From Clostridiaceae bacterium (GTDB lineage Bacteria > Bacillota > Clostridia > Oscillospirales > Acutalibacteraceae): DNA of 64,000 nucleotides. The translations under genes and the position numbers were made by a program. Location of the stretch: positions 56,568 through 120,567 of the forward strand of contig JAEERC010000051.1 in the NCBI GenBank assembly GCA_016285645.1, in the 5' to 3' direction. Shown piece by piece: positions 55,342 through 63,920 of the stretch. The notes beneath the pieces were generated by a model. That model was not told the DNA's origin. It saw only the letters and a program-made list of their open reading frames with translations, and did not search any database. How positions within the stretch are numbered: the stretch's first letter is position 1; each line of letters opens with the position of its first letter.

Positions 55342-55473
55342 ACATTTGGCGGTTACAATCAGATTGTACTCAACAGAGGGAGCCGCACCCTCGAGTACGA
55401 GCACGAAAGTGCAAATACCCCTCCTCAATTCAACCCTATTAAGAAAAGACGCCTCACCGCAGAGGCGTCTTTT
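55342..55473 (+). ncRNA. Candidate structured small RNA or leader
   Basis: The stretch has TACAAT-CAG-ATTGTA (55354-55368), GTACTC/GAGTAC (55366-55398) enclosing GAGGG/CCCTC, and GCAC-GAAA-GTGC with a GNRA tetraloop (55401-55412). It ends in the terminator at 55444-55473. The first two helices share bases 55366-55368, so they exclude each other. The asnA promoter lies after the terminator, so this RNA is separate from the asnA leader. It matches no class I can name. It accounts for the 305-bp gap between the alr operon and asnA. Confidence 0.45.
55444..55473 (+). terminator. Terminator before asnA
   Basis: AAAAGACGCCTC pairs with GAGGCGTCTTTT around ACCGCA. It may end the alr transcript or the small RNA. 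Confidence 0.87.
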
Positions 55474-55493
55474 CGACTTTTTGAAATTTTTTC

Positions 55494-55522
55494 TTGAAAA
55501 CGATTTTTCACTGTGTTATTAT
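55494..55522 (+). promoter_or_regulatory. SigA promoter of asnA
   Basis: TTGAAA, 17-nt spacer, TATTAT, 35 bp before the GTG start. Confidence 0.75.
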
Positions 55523-55556
55523 TACAAAGTAATTTTTTTCTAAGGAGTGGCAGTGC

Positions 55557-56567
55557 GTGTACAATCTCACCATACCCGAGGGCTACAAATCCGCTCTTGA
55601 TGTAAGACGGACTCAGATAGCCATCAAAAAAATCAAGGATTATTTCGAGCGCGATATAGCGGTTCAGCTTGAACTCATGCGTGTGTCGGCGCCTCTTTTT
55701 GTTGACCGTGATTCCGGCCTCAACGACACCCTCAACGGAGTTGAGCGCCCTGTCGCCTTCGACATCAAGGATTATGACGGCAAAGATTTTGAAATAGTTC
55801 AGTCGCTCGCGAAATGGAAAAGATACGCTCTCAAGAAATACAATGTAAAATCGGGCGAGGGTATCTATACCGATATGAACGCCATTCGCCGCGACGAGGA
55901 TGTTGACAATCTGCATTCCGTTTTTGTGGACCAGTGGGACTGGGAAAAGCGCATTGAAAAAAGCGAGAGAACAGAGGAGACACTTAAAAAGACGGTTCGT
56001 CTCATCTACAGTTCGCTTCGCCATACCGAGCGCTATGTGGCGAGAGATTACGACTTTTTCGAGCGTTTTCTTCCCGAGGACATATTCTTTATCACAACTC
56101 AGGAACTTGAGGATATGTACCCCTCGCTTACTCCCAAGGAGAGGGAAAACGCGATAGCCCGCGAGAAAAAAGCGGTTTTCATTATGAAAATAGGCGGAGC
56201 GCTTAAATCCGGCGCCATACACGACGGCAGAGCCCCCGACTACGACGACTGGGAACTGAACGGCGATATAGTCGTATATTACCCCGTGCTCGATATGGCT
56301 TTTGAACTTTCGTCAATGGGCATAAGAGTTGATGAGGAATCGCTCGCGAAGCAGCTCGAAATCCGCGGCTGCCCCGAGCGTAAGGAACTTCCCTTCCACA
56401 AGGCGCTTCTCAACGGTGAGCTGCCCTATTCAATCGGCGGCGGCATCGGTCAGAGCAGAATGTGCATGTTCTTCCTTCGCAAGGCGCACATCGGCGAAGT
56501 GCAGGCGTCTGTCTGGCCTGAAGAAATGGTCAGGGAATGCGAAGCGGCTGGAATTAATCTTTTATAA
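55557..56567 (+). CDS. asnA: Aspartate--ammonia ligase
   Basis: The GTG start is supported by AAGGAG 9 nt upstream. The 336-aa product matches AsnA: RVSAPLFVDRDSGLNDTLNGVERP, GEGIYTDMNAIRRDE, VFVDQWDWEK and GGIGQSRMCMFFL. It makes asparagine from aspartate, ammonia and ATP. It sits behind its own promoter, and a terminator follows its stop. Confidence 0.97.
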   Translation: MYNLTIPEGYKSALDVRRTQIAIKKIKDYFERDIAVQLELMRVSAPLFVDRDSGLNDTLNGVERPVAFDIKDYDGKDFEIVQSLAKWKRYALKKYNVKSGEGIYTDMNAIRRDEDVDNLHSVFVDQWDWEKRIEKSERTEETLKKTVRLIYSSLRHTERYVARDYDFFERFLPEDIFFITTQELEDMYPSLTPKERENAIAREKKAVFIMKIGGALKSGAIHDGRAPDYDDWELNGDIVVYYPVLDMAFELSSMGIRVDEESLAKQLEIRGCPERKELPFHKALLNGELPYSIGGGIGQSRMCMFFLRKAHIGEVQASVWPEEMVRECEAAGINLL

Positions 56568-56572
56568 TAACG

Positions 56573-56602
56573 GAAAAAAGGGACTTTCGCAGTCCCTTTT
56601 TT
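56573..56602 (+). terminator. Terminator after asnA
   Basis: An A-run and GGACT pair with AGTCC and a T-run around TTCGC. Confidence 0.85.
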
Positions 56603-56621
56603 GATACAAAGGTGTGATTGA

Positions 56622-58238
56622 ATGAACATAACAAAACCCGCGCGCGGGTCATCTCCCGCGCCCGACCATATTATGCTGAGCATCTGCGGCGACTCCCGTT
56701 ACACAATGGCGGTGACCTGGCGTACAAGCACGGACACGGCGGACGGCTATGTCGAATACCGCGCGGCAGACGGGAAAACAATGAGACGCGACAGCGAAAA
56801 CTCCGTTTTCAAAAGCGATATCGATGAAAGCGTGATGCACTGGGCAAAACTTGAAAACCTCACGCCCGGCACAAAATATTACTACACCTGCGGCGATGAA
56901 AAGAACAGAAGCGGGGAGTTCTCGTTTGAAACCCAGGGCGAAAATGTTGAAAAATTCACCTTCCTCGCCGTTGCCGATTTCCAGAAGGGCGAGCCGCACG
57001 ACCTGCCCGACTATTCCCACGCGGGAAAACTTTTCAAAAAGGTTCTCGCGGATTATCCGGAAATAAAATTCATTCTCAGCGCGGGCGACAGCACCGACTG
57101 CGGTCAGCACGAGCAGCAGTGGAACGGAATGTTTGAGGGGCTGAGAGGCGTGATTGAGAGCGTGCCGTTTATGATGGCTCTCGGCAACCACGACAACCGC
57201 GGCTTTGCCGACTATGAAAAGGGCGAGGGCAGATACTACGCCGAGCCGGCGGAATTCTTTGTGAATCAGTTCCGCGGGTCCTACCCCGACAACGGAGCCG
57301 AGAACTGGAAAACCGAGAATTACTCCTTCGATTTCGGCCCCGCCCACTTCATAATTTTCAGCATAAACGGTCCCGAAGAGACCGACGAATGGGCAAAAAA
57401 AGATCTTGAAAATACTGGTAAAAACTGGAAAATAGGAACCTATCATTTTCCGATTTATTACTCGGGAACGGACTGCGAAAACGACGACGCCTACCCGCAT
57501 ATGAGAGGCAGCATGGAACTGTGCGATCTGATGCTTTCGGGGCACGAACACAACTTTTCGAGAAGTTTTCCGATAAGGAACGAGGAACTGTTCGACCGCC
57601 CGTCGCAGGGCACGGTCCACTATATGCTCGGCAACGGCAACTGCAATCCTCCCGGGTCGAGAACAGTGCCTAAAATCTGGCACTGCGCCTTCTTTCCGCA
57701 GGAGGAAAATGTCAGCGCGTTCGCGATAATCGAGGTTGAAAAAGACAAACTGACTCTGACCGAAATGCTCGACGACGGCAGGATTGTCGACAAATGTGTA
57801 ATCGACAGAAAAAACGATGTGATTCTGCCCTATGCCGTCGCCCCGAGATTCAACCGCCCGAGAATGATGTTCAAGGGTATGGATCCCGGTCTCGCCCAGG
57901 TCGATGTGCCGCCCGAAAACAAAAACGGCGTGTGGTACATCGCGGGGGCGGTGCTCGCCTCATTTATCGGAGCGGATGTTCTGCGCGGGGAGGGGAGCGT
58001 AAAAATCTCGCTTTACGGGCACACCGCGGAGTTCGTTCTCGGCAGTGACTCGGCTCAGACGGAAAAAGGCGTTCTCCCGCTCGGCGGCGAGGTTTACAAA
58101 GGCGCGAGAGGGCAGCTGTATATCCCCGCGGACGGCTTCGCGAAAGCGTTCGGAATGAAATGGTGCTACAGCGCGCGCAACAATTTTCTCTCATTCGAGC
58201 ACGAAAGCGAATCGCATCCCGTTCCTTTTCAGCCCTGA
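56622..58238 (+). CDS. Purple acid phosphatase-like metallophosphoesterase
   Basis: The 538-aa protein has an N-terminal fibronectin-like PAP domain (MAVTWRTSTDTADGYVEYR, PGTKYYYTCGDE). The metallophosphoesterase core follows: FLAVADFQKGE, SAGDSTDCGQHEQQW, MALGNHDNRGF, GTYHFPIYYSG and LSGHEHNFSRSF. The C-terminal 100 residues (LYIPADGFAKAFGMKWCYSA) resemble the copper amine oxidase N-like beta domain that binds surfaces. There is no signal peptide. It may hydrolyse phosphoesters. The TTG before it is not needed, as the ATG has AAAGGTG upstream. Confidence 0.83.
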   Translation: MNITKPARGSSPAPDHIMLSICGDSRYTMAVTWRTSTDTADGYVEYRAADGKTMRRDSENSVFKSDIDESVMHWAKLENLTPGTKYYYTCGDEKNRSGEFSFETQGENVEKFTFLAVADFQKGEPHDLPDYSHAGKLFKKVLADYPEIKFILSAGDSTDCGQHEQQWNGMFEGLRGVIESVPFMMALGNHDNRGFADYEKGEGRYYAEPAEFFVNQFRGSYPDNGAENWKTENYSFDFGPAHFIIFSINGPEETDEWAKKDLENTGKNWKIGTYHFPIYYSGTDCENDDAYPHMRGSMELCDLMLSGHEHNFSRSFPIRNEELFDRPSQGTVHYMLGNGNCNPPGSRTVPKIWHCAFFPQEENVSAFAIIEVEKDKLTLTEMLDDGRIVDKCVIDRKNDVILPYAVAPRFNRPRMMFKGMDPGLAQVDVPPENKNGVWYIAGAVLASFIGADVLRGEGSVKISLYGHTAEFVLGSDSAQTEKGVLPLGGEVYKGARGQLYIPADGFAKAFGMKWCYSARNNFLSFEHESESHPVPFQP

Positions 58239-58241
58239 CTC

Positions 58242-58270
58242 TTGAAATCGGAATGAAAATGCGGTATAAT
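58242..58270 (+). promoter_or_regulatory. SigA promoter of the Tim44-like gene
   Basis: TTGAAA, 17-nt spacer, TATAAT (58265-58270), 27 bp before the ATG. Confidence 0.8.
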
Positions 58271-58296
58271 AATACGAAGTGAACGGAGGTGCCGAT

Positions 58297-59271
58297 ATGA
58301 AACTGAAAAAAATAATATGCATTCTCTCAGCCGTGCTGGTTCTGCTGATACCATTTGTCGCAGCCCGCGCGGATTTCGGCGATTACGGCGGAGACTCCGA
58401 TTACGGCGGAAGTTATGATTACGGCGGAAGCTATGACAGCGGAGGATATGATTACGGCGGCTCCGATGACAGTTACGGCAGCGGCGGCACATATGTCATT
58501 CCCTTCTACGGCGGTTCGGGCGGCGACGGCGGAAGCTACAGCGGCGGCTCCGGCGGCTCGGGAAGCGGACTGCTCGGCATCATCCTTGTCGCGGTGATTA
58601 TTCTTGTTATCGTCTACCTCATCACAAGGAAGAAAACTCCCTCCGTGCCTGTTGTTCAGGGCGGCGGAGCGATGGCTACCGACCCCTCGACTCTCAGACC
58701 GGTTGATGAATACCTCAAGGAGGATCCCTCCTTCAATGAGGCGCAGTTCACCGAAAAACTCTCGAATATGTATGTCAGGTTCCAGAACGCCTGGACGGAC
58801 AAGAACATGGAGGATGTGCGCCCCTATCTGACGGACGCTTTCTACACCCAGCTTGACCGTCAGCTTGACAACTACCGCAGAGACAAGCGCACAAACCGCG
58901 TTGACCGCATAGCCGTGCTCGATGTAAATCTTGTGGGCTGGAAGCAGGAATACGGCAACGATGTTATGATAGCAAAACTCAAAACGAGAATTGTTGACTA
59001 TGTTGTTGACGATCTGTCCGGCAACATTGTCCGCGGCTCGGACAGTGTTGAAAAGTTTATGGAATACGAATGGCAGCTTGTCCGCACAACGGGTCTCTCC
59101 ACTCAGGAGAGCAGCGGCACAACCGTTCAGGTCTGCCCGAACTGCGGCGCGCATATCGACATAAACCATTCCGCGAAATGCGAATACTGCGGCTCGATTC
59201 TCACAACCGACACCTTCGACTGGGCGGTGAGCACAATCAAGGGTCTCTCACAGCGCACCGCGACCCGATAA
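58297..59271 (+). CDS. Tim44-like domain protein with Gly/Tyr-rich region and zinc ribbon
   Basis: ATG 58297 has GGAGGT 7 nt before it. The 324-aa product has a signal-like helix (IICILSAVLVLLIPFVAARA) and a low-complexity Gly/Ser/Tyr/Asp region (YGGDSDYGGSYDYGGSYD). A transmembrane helix (LLGIILVAVIILVIVYLIT) and a Tim44-like domain follow (FNEAQFTEKLSNMYVRFQNA, MEDVRPYLTDAFYTQLDRQL). It ends with a zinc ribbon (CPNCGAHIDINHSAKCEYCG). Bacterial Tim44-like proteins are scaffold or assembly factors at membranes. The low-complexity part faces outward in this model. Confidence 0.84.
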   Translation: MKLKKIICILSAVLVLLIPFVAARADFGDYGGDSDYGGSYDYGGSYDSGGYDYGGSDDSYGSGGTYVIPFYGGSGGDGGSYSGGSGGSGSGLLGIILVAVIILVIVYLITRKKTPSVPVVQGGGAMATDPSTLRPVDEYLKEDPSFNEAQFTEKLSNMYVRFQNAWTDKNMEDVRPYLTDAFYTQLDRQLDNYRRDKRTNRVDRIAVLDVNLVGWKQEYGNDVMIAKLKTRIVDYVVDDLSGNIVRGSDSVEKFMEYEWQLVRTTGLSTQESSGTTVQVCPNCGAHIDINHSAKCEYCGSILTTDTFDWAVSTIKGLSQRTATR

Positions 59272-59294
59272 TTTCACAAAAGAATATTAACCGA

Positions 59295-59335
59295 CCGGGC
59301 TTCCGATTTTTTTCGGGAGCCCGGAAAATTTTTTG
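59295..59335 (+). terminator. Rho-independent terminator
   Basis: CCGGGCT-CCGA pairs with TCGG-AGCCCGG (11 of 12); AAAATTTTTT follows. The remainder of the 311-bp gap holds the pilB promoter and leader. Confidence 0.83.
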
Positions 59336-59430
59336 CGCTATATTTTGTTTAAAGCGGGTCAATTTCAGAGGGGGACCGCACAATATCTTGCATATATTGT
59401 TTTATATATATAATTTTTAAAAATTTTTTC

Positions 59431-59459
59431 TTGACAGCGGCGCCGAAATGTAGGATAAT
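59431..59459 (+). promoter_or_regulatory. SigA promoter of pilB
   Basis: TTGACA (59431-59436), 17-nt spacer, GATAAT (59454-59459). The transcript would carry a leader of about 117 nt. Confidence 0.82.
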
Positions 59460-59507
59460 AAGATTGAACTATAGCATAAAATACGCTTATTGCACCTAAA
59501 TATATTC

Positions 59508-59570
59508 GCTGATTGCGAAACCCGTGCAGTCGGGTCAGGCGGCTTAAAAGGTCAGCAGGCCGCCCGCAAG
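59508..59570 (+). ncRNA. Three-way-junction RNA element in the pilB leader
   Basis: TTGCG (59513-59517) pairs with CGCAA (59565-59569). Inside, ACCCG-TGCAGT-CGGGT (59520-59535) and GGCGGC...GCCGCC (59538-59564) make two hairpins. GCTGA/TCAGC (59508-59512 with 59552-59556) is a possible alternative or pseudoknot. The 3' strand of the closing helix abuts the AAGGAAGG RBS, so folding would alter translation. It does not match the c-di-GMP riboswitch consensus I know. Confidence 0.55.
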
Positions 59571-59582
59571 GAAGGAAAGAGA

Positions 59583-61286
59583 ATGACTTTTAACAGAGAC
59601 GGCAATAACTTAGGCGATATACTCCTTGCCAATGGTAAGGTTACGCAGGAAAAACTCCAGCAGGCCTATGAAGAAAGCCAGAAGACAGGTAAAAATTTAA
59701 GCGAGTGTCTGCGCGACTTGAAACTGTGCGATGACGAATCCATCGCCAGGGCGCAGGGCGAACTGCTTGACGTGCCCTACATAAGTCTGAGAGCGGTAAC
59801 AATCCCGCCCGAGATTATCAGGATGATAAACGGCCGTGTTCTCAGGCAGCACAACGCAGCCCCGGTCGAATTCCTCGACGGCAACACGGACATCCTCGTT
59901 GTAGCTCTCGCAAACCCGCTCGATATGGTCGCGATAGACGACCTTACAATGATAACGAGCTGCCAGATTGAGCCGAGAATCTCAACGGCAACCGAAATCA
60001 ACGCCCTTCTCGATAAATACTACGGCACCGAAGAAGCGATGTCCGCGGCCGAAGCGTTCACCAAGGACCGCGAGAGGCAGAAGGCGGCGTTCGCCAACGA
60101 AGAGGAAGAGGAAGAAGTCGACCTCCAGTCGGCTCCCATCGTACAGCTTGTCAAATCAATCATTGAGCAGGCGGTACGTTCCAGAGCCAGCGATATTCAT
60201 ATAGACGCTCACGAGACACAGGTTGTTGTCCGTTTCCGTATAGACGGCGTTCTCAAAAACGTCATGTCGTACGACATTGAGCTTTTACCCGTTATTATCA
60301 CGCGTATCAAGATCATCGGCGGTATGGATATTTCCGAAAAGCGCCGCGCGCAGGACGGCCGTATCACCATCTACGTCGATCACCTCGAATATGACCTTCG
60401 TGTATCCATACTTCCCACATCATACGGCGAGAAGGTCGTTATGCGTATTGCCTCCACCGTAGGCCTTACCAAAACAAAGGCACAGCTCGGTATGAAAGAG
60501 GCGGAGCTCAAGCGCTTCGAGCACATACTCTCAAACCCGAACGGCATTATTCTTGTTACAGGTCCCACCGGTTCAGGTAAATCGACAACCCTTTACACGG
60601 CTCTTTCGGAGCTCAACGACGAAACGGTTAACATCATCACCGTTGAAGACCCTGTCGAAGCTAACATCTCCGGTCTTAACCAGGTTCAGGTTAACCCGAA
60701 GGCGGGTCTTACCTTCGCGTCAGCCCTCCGCGCCATCCTCCGTCAGGACCCTGATATTATCATGATCGGTGAAATTCGAGACTATGAAACGGCTTCAATA
60801 GCGGTTCAGGCGTCAATCACCGGCCACTTGGTTGTAAGCACGCTTCATACAAACTCCTCGGCGGCAACCATCACCCGTCTTCTGGATATGGGCGTTGAAT
60901 CCTACCTTATAGCGGACTCCGTCGTGGGCGTTATAGCCCAGCGACTTGTGCGTAAACTCTGCCAGCACTGCAAAAAGGGCAGGGACGCGACCGATGAGGA
61001 AAAGCGAATTCTCGGCATTCCCGTTTACAAGCCCTTCACCATATACGACCCCGCCGGCTGCCCGATGTGCAGCGACACGGGCTTCTACGGCCGAACCGGT
61101 GTTTATGAAATAATGGAAATCACACCGGAACTCAAGCGACTCATCACGGCAAAATCCAACACGGAGGAAATCAAAAACGCCGCCCTTAAAGACGGCATGA
61201 ACACCCTTCGTATGAGCGCCGCGCAGTATGTTCTTGAGGGCGTAACCACAATTACCGAAATGCTCAAGGTTTCCTACGAAACCTAA
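59583..61286 (+). CDS. pilB: Type IV pilus assembly ATPase PilB (GspE family)
   Basis: ATG 59583 is preferred over the track's earlier start because it follows AAGGAAAG and begins the conserved MshEN domain (LGDILLANGKVTQEKLQQAY). The 567-aa protein has GPTGSGKSTTLYTAL (Walker A), LRQDPDIIMIGEIRD (Walker B) and a tetracysteine zinc site (CQHCKKG and CPMCSDTGFYG). It powers pilus extension at the inner membrane. It heads pilB-pilT-pilC. Confidence 0.95.
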   Translation: MTFNRDGNNLGDILLANGKVTQEKLQQAYEESQKTGKNLSECLRDLKLCDDESIARAQGELLDVPYISLRAVTIPPEIIRMINGRVLRQHNAAPVEFLDGNTDILVVALANPLDMVAIDDLTMITSCQIEPRISTATEINALLDKYYGTEEAMSAAEAFTKDRERQKAAFANEEEEEEVDLQSAPIVQLVKSIIEQAVRSRASDIHIDAHETQVVVRFRIDGVLKNVMSYDIELLPVIITRIKIIGGMDISEKRRAQDGRITIYVDHLEYDLRVSILPTSYGEKVVMRIASTVGLTKTKAQLGMKEAELKRFEHILSNPNGIILVTGPTGSGKSTTLYTALSELNDETVNIITVEDPVEANISGLNQVQVNPKAGLTFASALRAILRQDPDIIMIGEIRDYETASIAVQASITGHLVVSTLHTNSSAATITRLLDMGVESYLIADSVVGVIAQRLVRKLCQHCKKGRDATDEEKRILGIPVYKPFTIYDPAGCPMCSDTGFYGRTGVYEIMEITPELKRLITAKSNTEEIKNAALKDGMNTLRMSAAQYVLEGVTTITEMLKVSYET

Positions 61287-61315
61287 GCGTTTTACGGTAT
61301 TCCCCGCAAAATCAC

Positions 61316-61360
61316 AGGCGGCGGACCGCCGCCCGCAAAACAGGGCTCGCCCTGTATAAT
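61316..61360 (+). repeat. Hairpins between pilB and pilT
   Basis: GGCGGCGG pairs with CCGCCGCC around a single base, followed by CGCAAAA and then CAGGG-CTCG-CCCTG and TATAAT. The GGCGGC/GCCGCC-CGCAA part resembles the 3' half of the pilB leader element. Possible attenuator or copies of a related repeat. Confidence 0.5.
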
Positions 61361-61408
61361 GATTTTTAATGTTATAAACTTTTTAATTTTAAGAAAAGAG
61401 ACAGACAG

Positions 61409-62464
61409 ATGTTAAAATTTGCAGACTGTGTTCGTAAATGCGCCGAAGTCGGAGCGTCCGACCTTCATATATGCGCGGGCTATCCCCCTTCAATGAGGCA
61501 CAACGGCTCGCTTGAGGCAATTGACTTTGAAGAGCCGCTGACCCCGGCGGAATGTACCTCGCTCGCCTACGAAATTCTCAATCCCATTCAGATTGACACG
61601 CTTAAAAAAGAGGGCGAAATAGACTTTGCTTTCACGGTTGATAACACCCGTCTGAGAATAAATGTTTACCAGCAGTCGGGCACCACGGCAATCGCCGCCC
61701 GTCTTCTCAGAAACGAGATTCCCTCGATTGAGGATCTTGAGCTTCCCGAAGCGCTCACCAATTTAAGGCACAAAAGGCACGGTCTGATTCTTGTTACCGG
61801 CATCACCGGCTCGGGCAAATCGACTACTCTTGCCGCTCTTGTGCAGCTTATAAACAAGAATTTCAGCAACCATATAATCACAATCGAAGAACCTATTGAG
61901 TATGTTTACCCCAAGGGCAAGGCGATCATCAATCAGCGTGAAATAGGAACGGACTGCAAGAGCTTCGCGAACGCTCTGAGAGCCGCCCTCCGTGAAGACC
62001 CGGACGTCATTCTCGTCGGCGAAATGCGAGACAATGAAACAATCGCGACCGCCCTTTCCGCGGCTGAAACCGGCCACCTTGTGCTTTCAACGCTTCATAC
62101 AATCGACGTTGCCGGCGCGGTTGACCGTATGATTGACTCCTTCCCCGCCCACCAGCAGTCACAGATCCGTACCCAGATAGCCGACGTTCTCGAGTGTGTG
62201 GTTTCGCAGCAGTTAATCCCGAGAATCGACAAGGACGGCCGCGTGGTTGCCACCGAGCTTATGCTCTGCAACTCCGCAATCCGCGCCCACATCCGCGAGG
62301 CGAAAACCTTCCAGATTCCCAACACCATTTCCACCTCGCGTAAGCAGGGCATGATGCTTATGGACGACTGCATTTATGAGCTTTATGTCCGCGGCAAAAT
62401 TTCCGGCGCCAGCGCCGTGACCTTCGCGCACGACCGCGAAGCGATGAGCAAAAAGGTAATTTAA
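61409..62464 (+). CDS. pilT: Type IV pilus retraction ATPase PilT
   Basis: The 351-aa protein has GASDLHICAGYPPSMRHNG, GITGSGKSTTLAALVQL (Walker A), REDPDVILVGEMRDNETI (Walker B) and AAETGHLVLSTLHT. It drives pilus retraction. It follows pilB by 122 nt and precedes pilC by 56 nt. The start has AAAAGAGA upstream, a weaker RBS than its neighbours. Confidence 0.95.
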   Translation: MLKFADCVRKCAEVGASDLHICAGYPPSMRHNGSLEAIDFEEPLTPAECTSLAYEILNPIQIDTLKKEGEIDFAFTVDNTRLRINVYQQSGTTAIAARLLRNEIPSIEDLELPEALTNLRHKRHGLILVTGITGSGKSTTLAALVQLINKNFSNHIITIEEPIEYVYPKGKAIINQREIGTDCKSFANALRAALREDPDVILVGEMRDNETIATALSAAETGHLVLSTLHTIDVAGAVDRMIDSFPAHQQSQIRTQIADVLECVVSQQLIPRIDKDGRVVATELMLCNSAIRAHIREAKTFQIPNTISTSRKQGMMLMDDCIYELYVRGKISGASAVTFAHDREAMSKKVI

Positions 62465-62520
62465 GTCAGGTTAAATATATCAGAACAAAAAAATGATTTC
62501 ACAGCAAAGGGGAGTATTTT

Positions 62521-63735
62521 ATGGCAAAATTCAACTATGTCGCAATGGACGCCGCCGGCAAAGAGCAAAAGGGTACCATTGAGGCAAACGACCGCGAAGA
62601 GGCCCAGGCGTTAATCAGGGCAAAGGGTCTTACCACACTCAATATTGAAGGCGCGAACGCCCTCAACTCCAGCGTTGAACTCTCGTTCCTTGAAAAAAAA
62701 CCGAAGCCCAGGGAGATGTCCGTTTTCTGTAACCAGATGGTCAGTGTTCTCTCGGCGGGCGTAGGTATGGCGGACGCTCTGAGCATGATAGGTGAGCAGA
62801 CCGCCAACAAAAAGCTTAAAAATGCAATCCTCGGCTGCTGCAAGGGCATTCAGGCGGGCGACACCATGGCGGACTGTATGAAACAGTATGAAGTTTTCCC
62901 CGAGGTTTTCGCGACAATGGTCGCCGCCGGTGAGGAGACGGGCTCGCTTGAAACCTCCTTCTCCCGTATGAGCGAGCGTTTTGAAAAAGACGCGGCTTTG
63001 AAAGGTATGATTAAGAGCGCCATGATGTATCCCATCATCCTTTTGCTTATCACCGTTGCCGTTGTTATCATAATGCTCAACTTCGTTGTTCCGAAATTTC
63101 AGGACACTCTGCAGACCTTAGGCACCGACCTTCCCGCTCTTACAAAAGCGGTTATTGCTCTTTCAGATTTCACAAAACAGAATTTCCTTATTATCGCTAT
63201 TGTTGTTGTCGGCGCTATTGTCGGTATCATTTTCTTCAAAAAATCCGATTTCGGCAAACATTTTATTGACAATCTGTTGTTAAAAATGCCGGTTGTAAAA
63301 AACTTTATAACTTATACCGCCTGCGCAAACCTTGCCAGAACTCTCGCTACCGTGCTTTCCTCAGGCGTTCAGCTTGTTGAGGGTCTCGGCATTGCGGCAG
63401 ATACAATGACAAATGTCTTCTTCAAAGAAGCTGTTTATCAGGCAAAGAGCGAAGTCGAGGTCGGCACTACTCTTGCCGACGCCCTCGATCATACCAGGCT
63501 TTTTCCGCCTCTTCTTACGAATATGACCAAAATCGGTGAGGAAACAGGTAATCTTACCTCTTTGCTGGATCGTGTTGCCGCCTTCTATGATGACGAGGTT
63601 GCCGAATCAACAAAAGCGCTGACCGGTATGCTTGAGCCCCTGGTTATCATCCTTATGGCGGGTATTGTCGGCACCATAATCCTCGCGGTTATGCTTCCCA
63701 TGGCAAGTATGTACACCGCTATGGACAACCTTTAA
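62521..63735 (+). CDS. pilC: Type IV pilus inner-membrane protein PilC (GspF family)
   Basis: The 404-aa protein has two T2SSF repeats (about residues 70-195 and 270-395) with LSAGVGMADALSMIGEQT, AAGEETGSLETSFSRMSERF, SSGVQLVEGLGIAADT and IGEETGNLTSLLDRVAAFY. It has three transmembrane helices. It is the platform protein at the base of the pilus. RBS AAAGGGGAG. No pilin gene follows in the window; a repeat and DUF559 gene come next. Confidence 0.95.
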   Translation: MAKFNYVAMDAAGKEQKGTIEANDREEAQALIRAKGLTTLNIEGANALNSSVELSFLEKKPKPREMSVFCNQMVSVLSAGVGMADALSMIGEQTANKKLKNAILGCCKGIQAGDTMADCMKQYEVFPEVFATMVAAGEETGSLETSFSRMSERFEKDAALKGMIKSAMMYPIILLLITVAVVIIMLNFVVPKFQDTLQTLGTDLPALTKAVIALSDFTKQNFLIIAIVVVGAIVGIIFFKKSDFGKHFIDNLLLKMPVVKNFITYTACANLARTLATVLSSGVQLVEGLGIAADTMTNVFFKEAVYQAKSEVEVGTTLADALDHTRLFPPLLTNMTKIGEETGNLTSLLDRVAAFYDDEVAESTKALTGMLEPLVIILMAGIVGTIILAVMLPMASMYTAMDNL

Positions 63736-63742
63736 TAACAAT

Positions 63743-63769
63743 GAGCAATCAGCAAGGAGTAGTGAGCGC
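63743..63769 (+). repeat. Hairpin after pilC
   Basis: CAATCAGC pairs with GCTGATTG around AAGGAGTAGTGAGC-type sequence. No T-run follows, so it is not a standard terminator. Confidence 0.45.
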
Positions 63770-63856
63770 TGATTGCATCATGTAGTTTGAAAATATTAGA
63801 TTTTTCATGTTTTCTTAAAAAATCTTAGTCTATAAAAGAGTTTTATCGAAGTTTAT

Positions 63857-63918
63857 TTCCGTCGTGGCCTCCTCCTCTGGGGGAGGTGGCACGGCGTAAG
63901 CCGTGACGGAAGGAGTCC
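63857..63918 (+). repeat. GTCGTGG-CCTCC/GGAGG-GACGGAAGGAGT element, copy B
   Basis: It shares its left and right parts with the element at 24043-24110. CCTCC/GGGAGG and CACGGC/GCCGTG form two hairpins and TTCCGTC pairs with GACGGAA at the ends. Its last part, AAGGAG, is 6-7 nt before the DUF559 start codon. Confidence 0.78.
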
Positions 63919-63920
63919 GT

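Noticed and set aside
55342-55473. T-box leader for asnA
   Set aside because: The conserved T-box sequence pairing with tRNA ends was not seen, and asnA has its own promoter after the terminator.
56649-57683. 344-aa ORF on the minus strand
   Set aside because: It lies wholly inside the well-supported PAP-like phosphoesterase gene, lacks an RBS and has no recognisable motif. It is a codon-bias shadow.
59508-59570. c-di-GMP class I or II riboswitch
   Set aside because: The conserved GCAAAGCC-type core of class I and the class II pseudoknot sequence were not found. It is kept as an orphan structured RNA.
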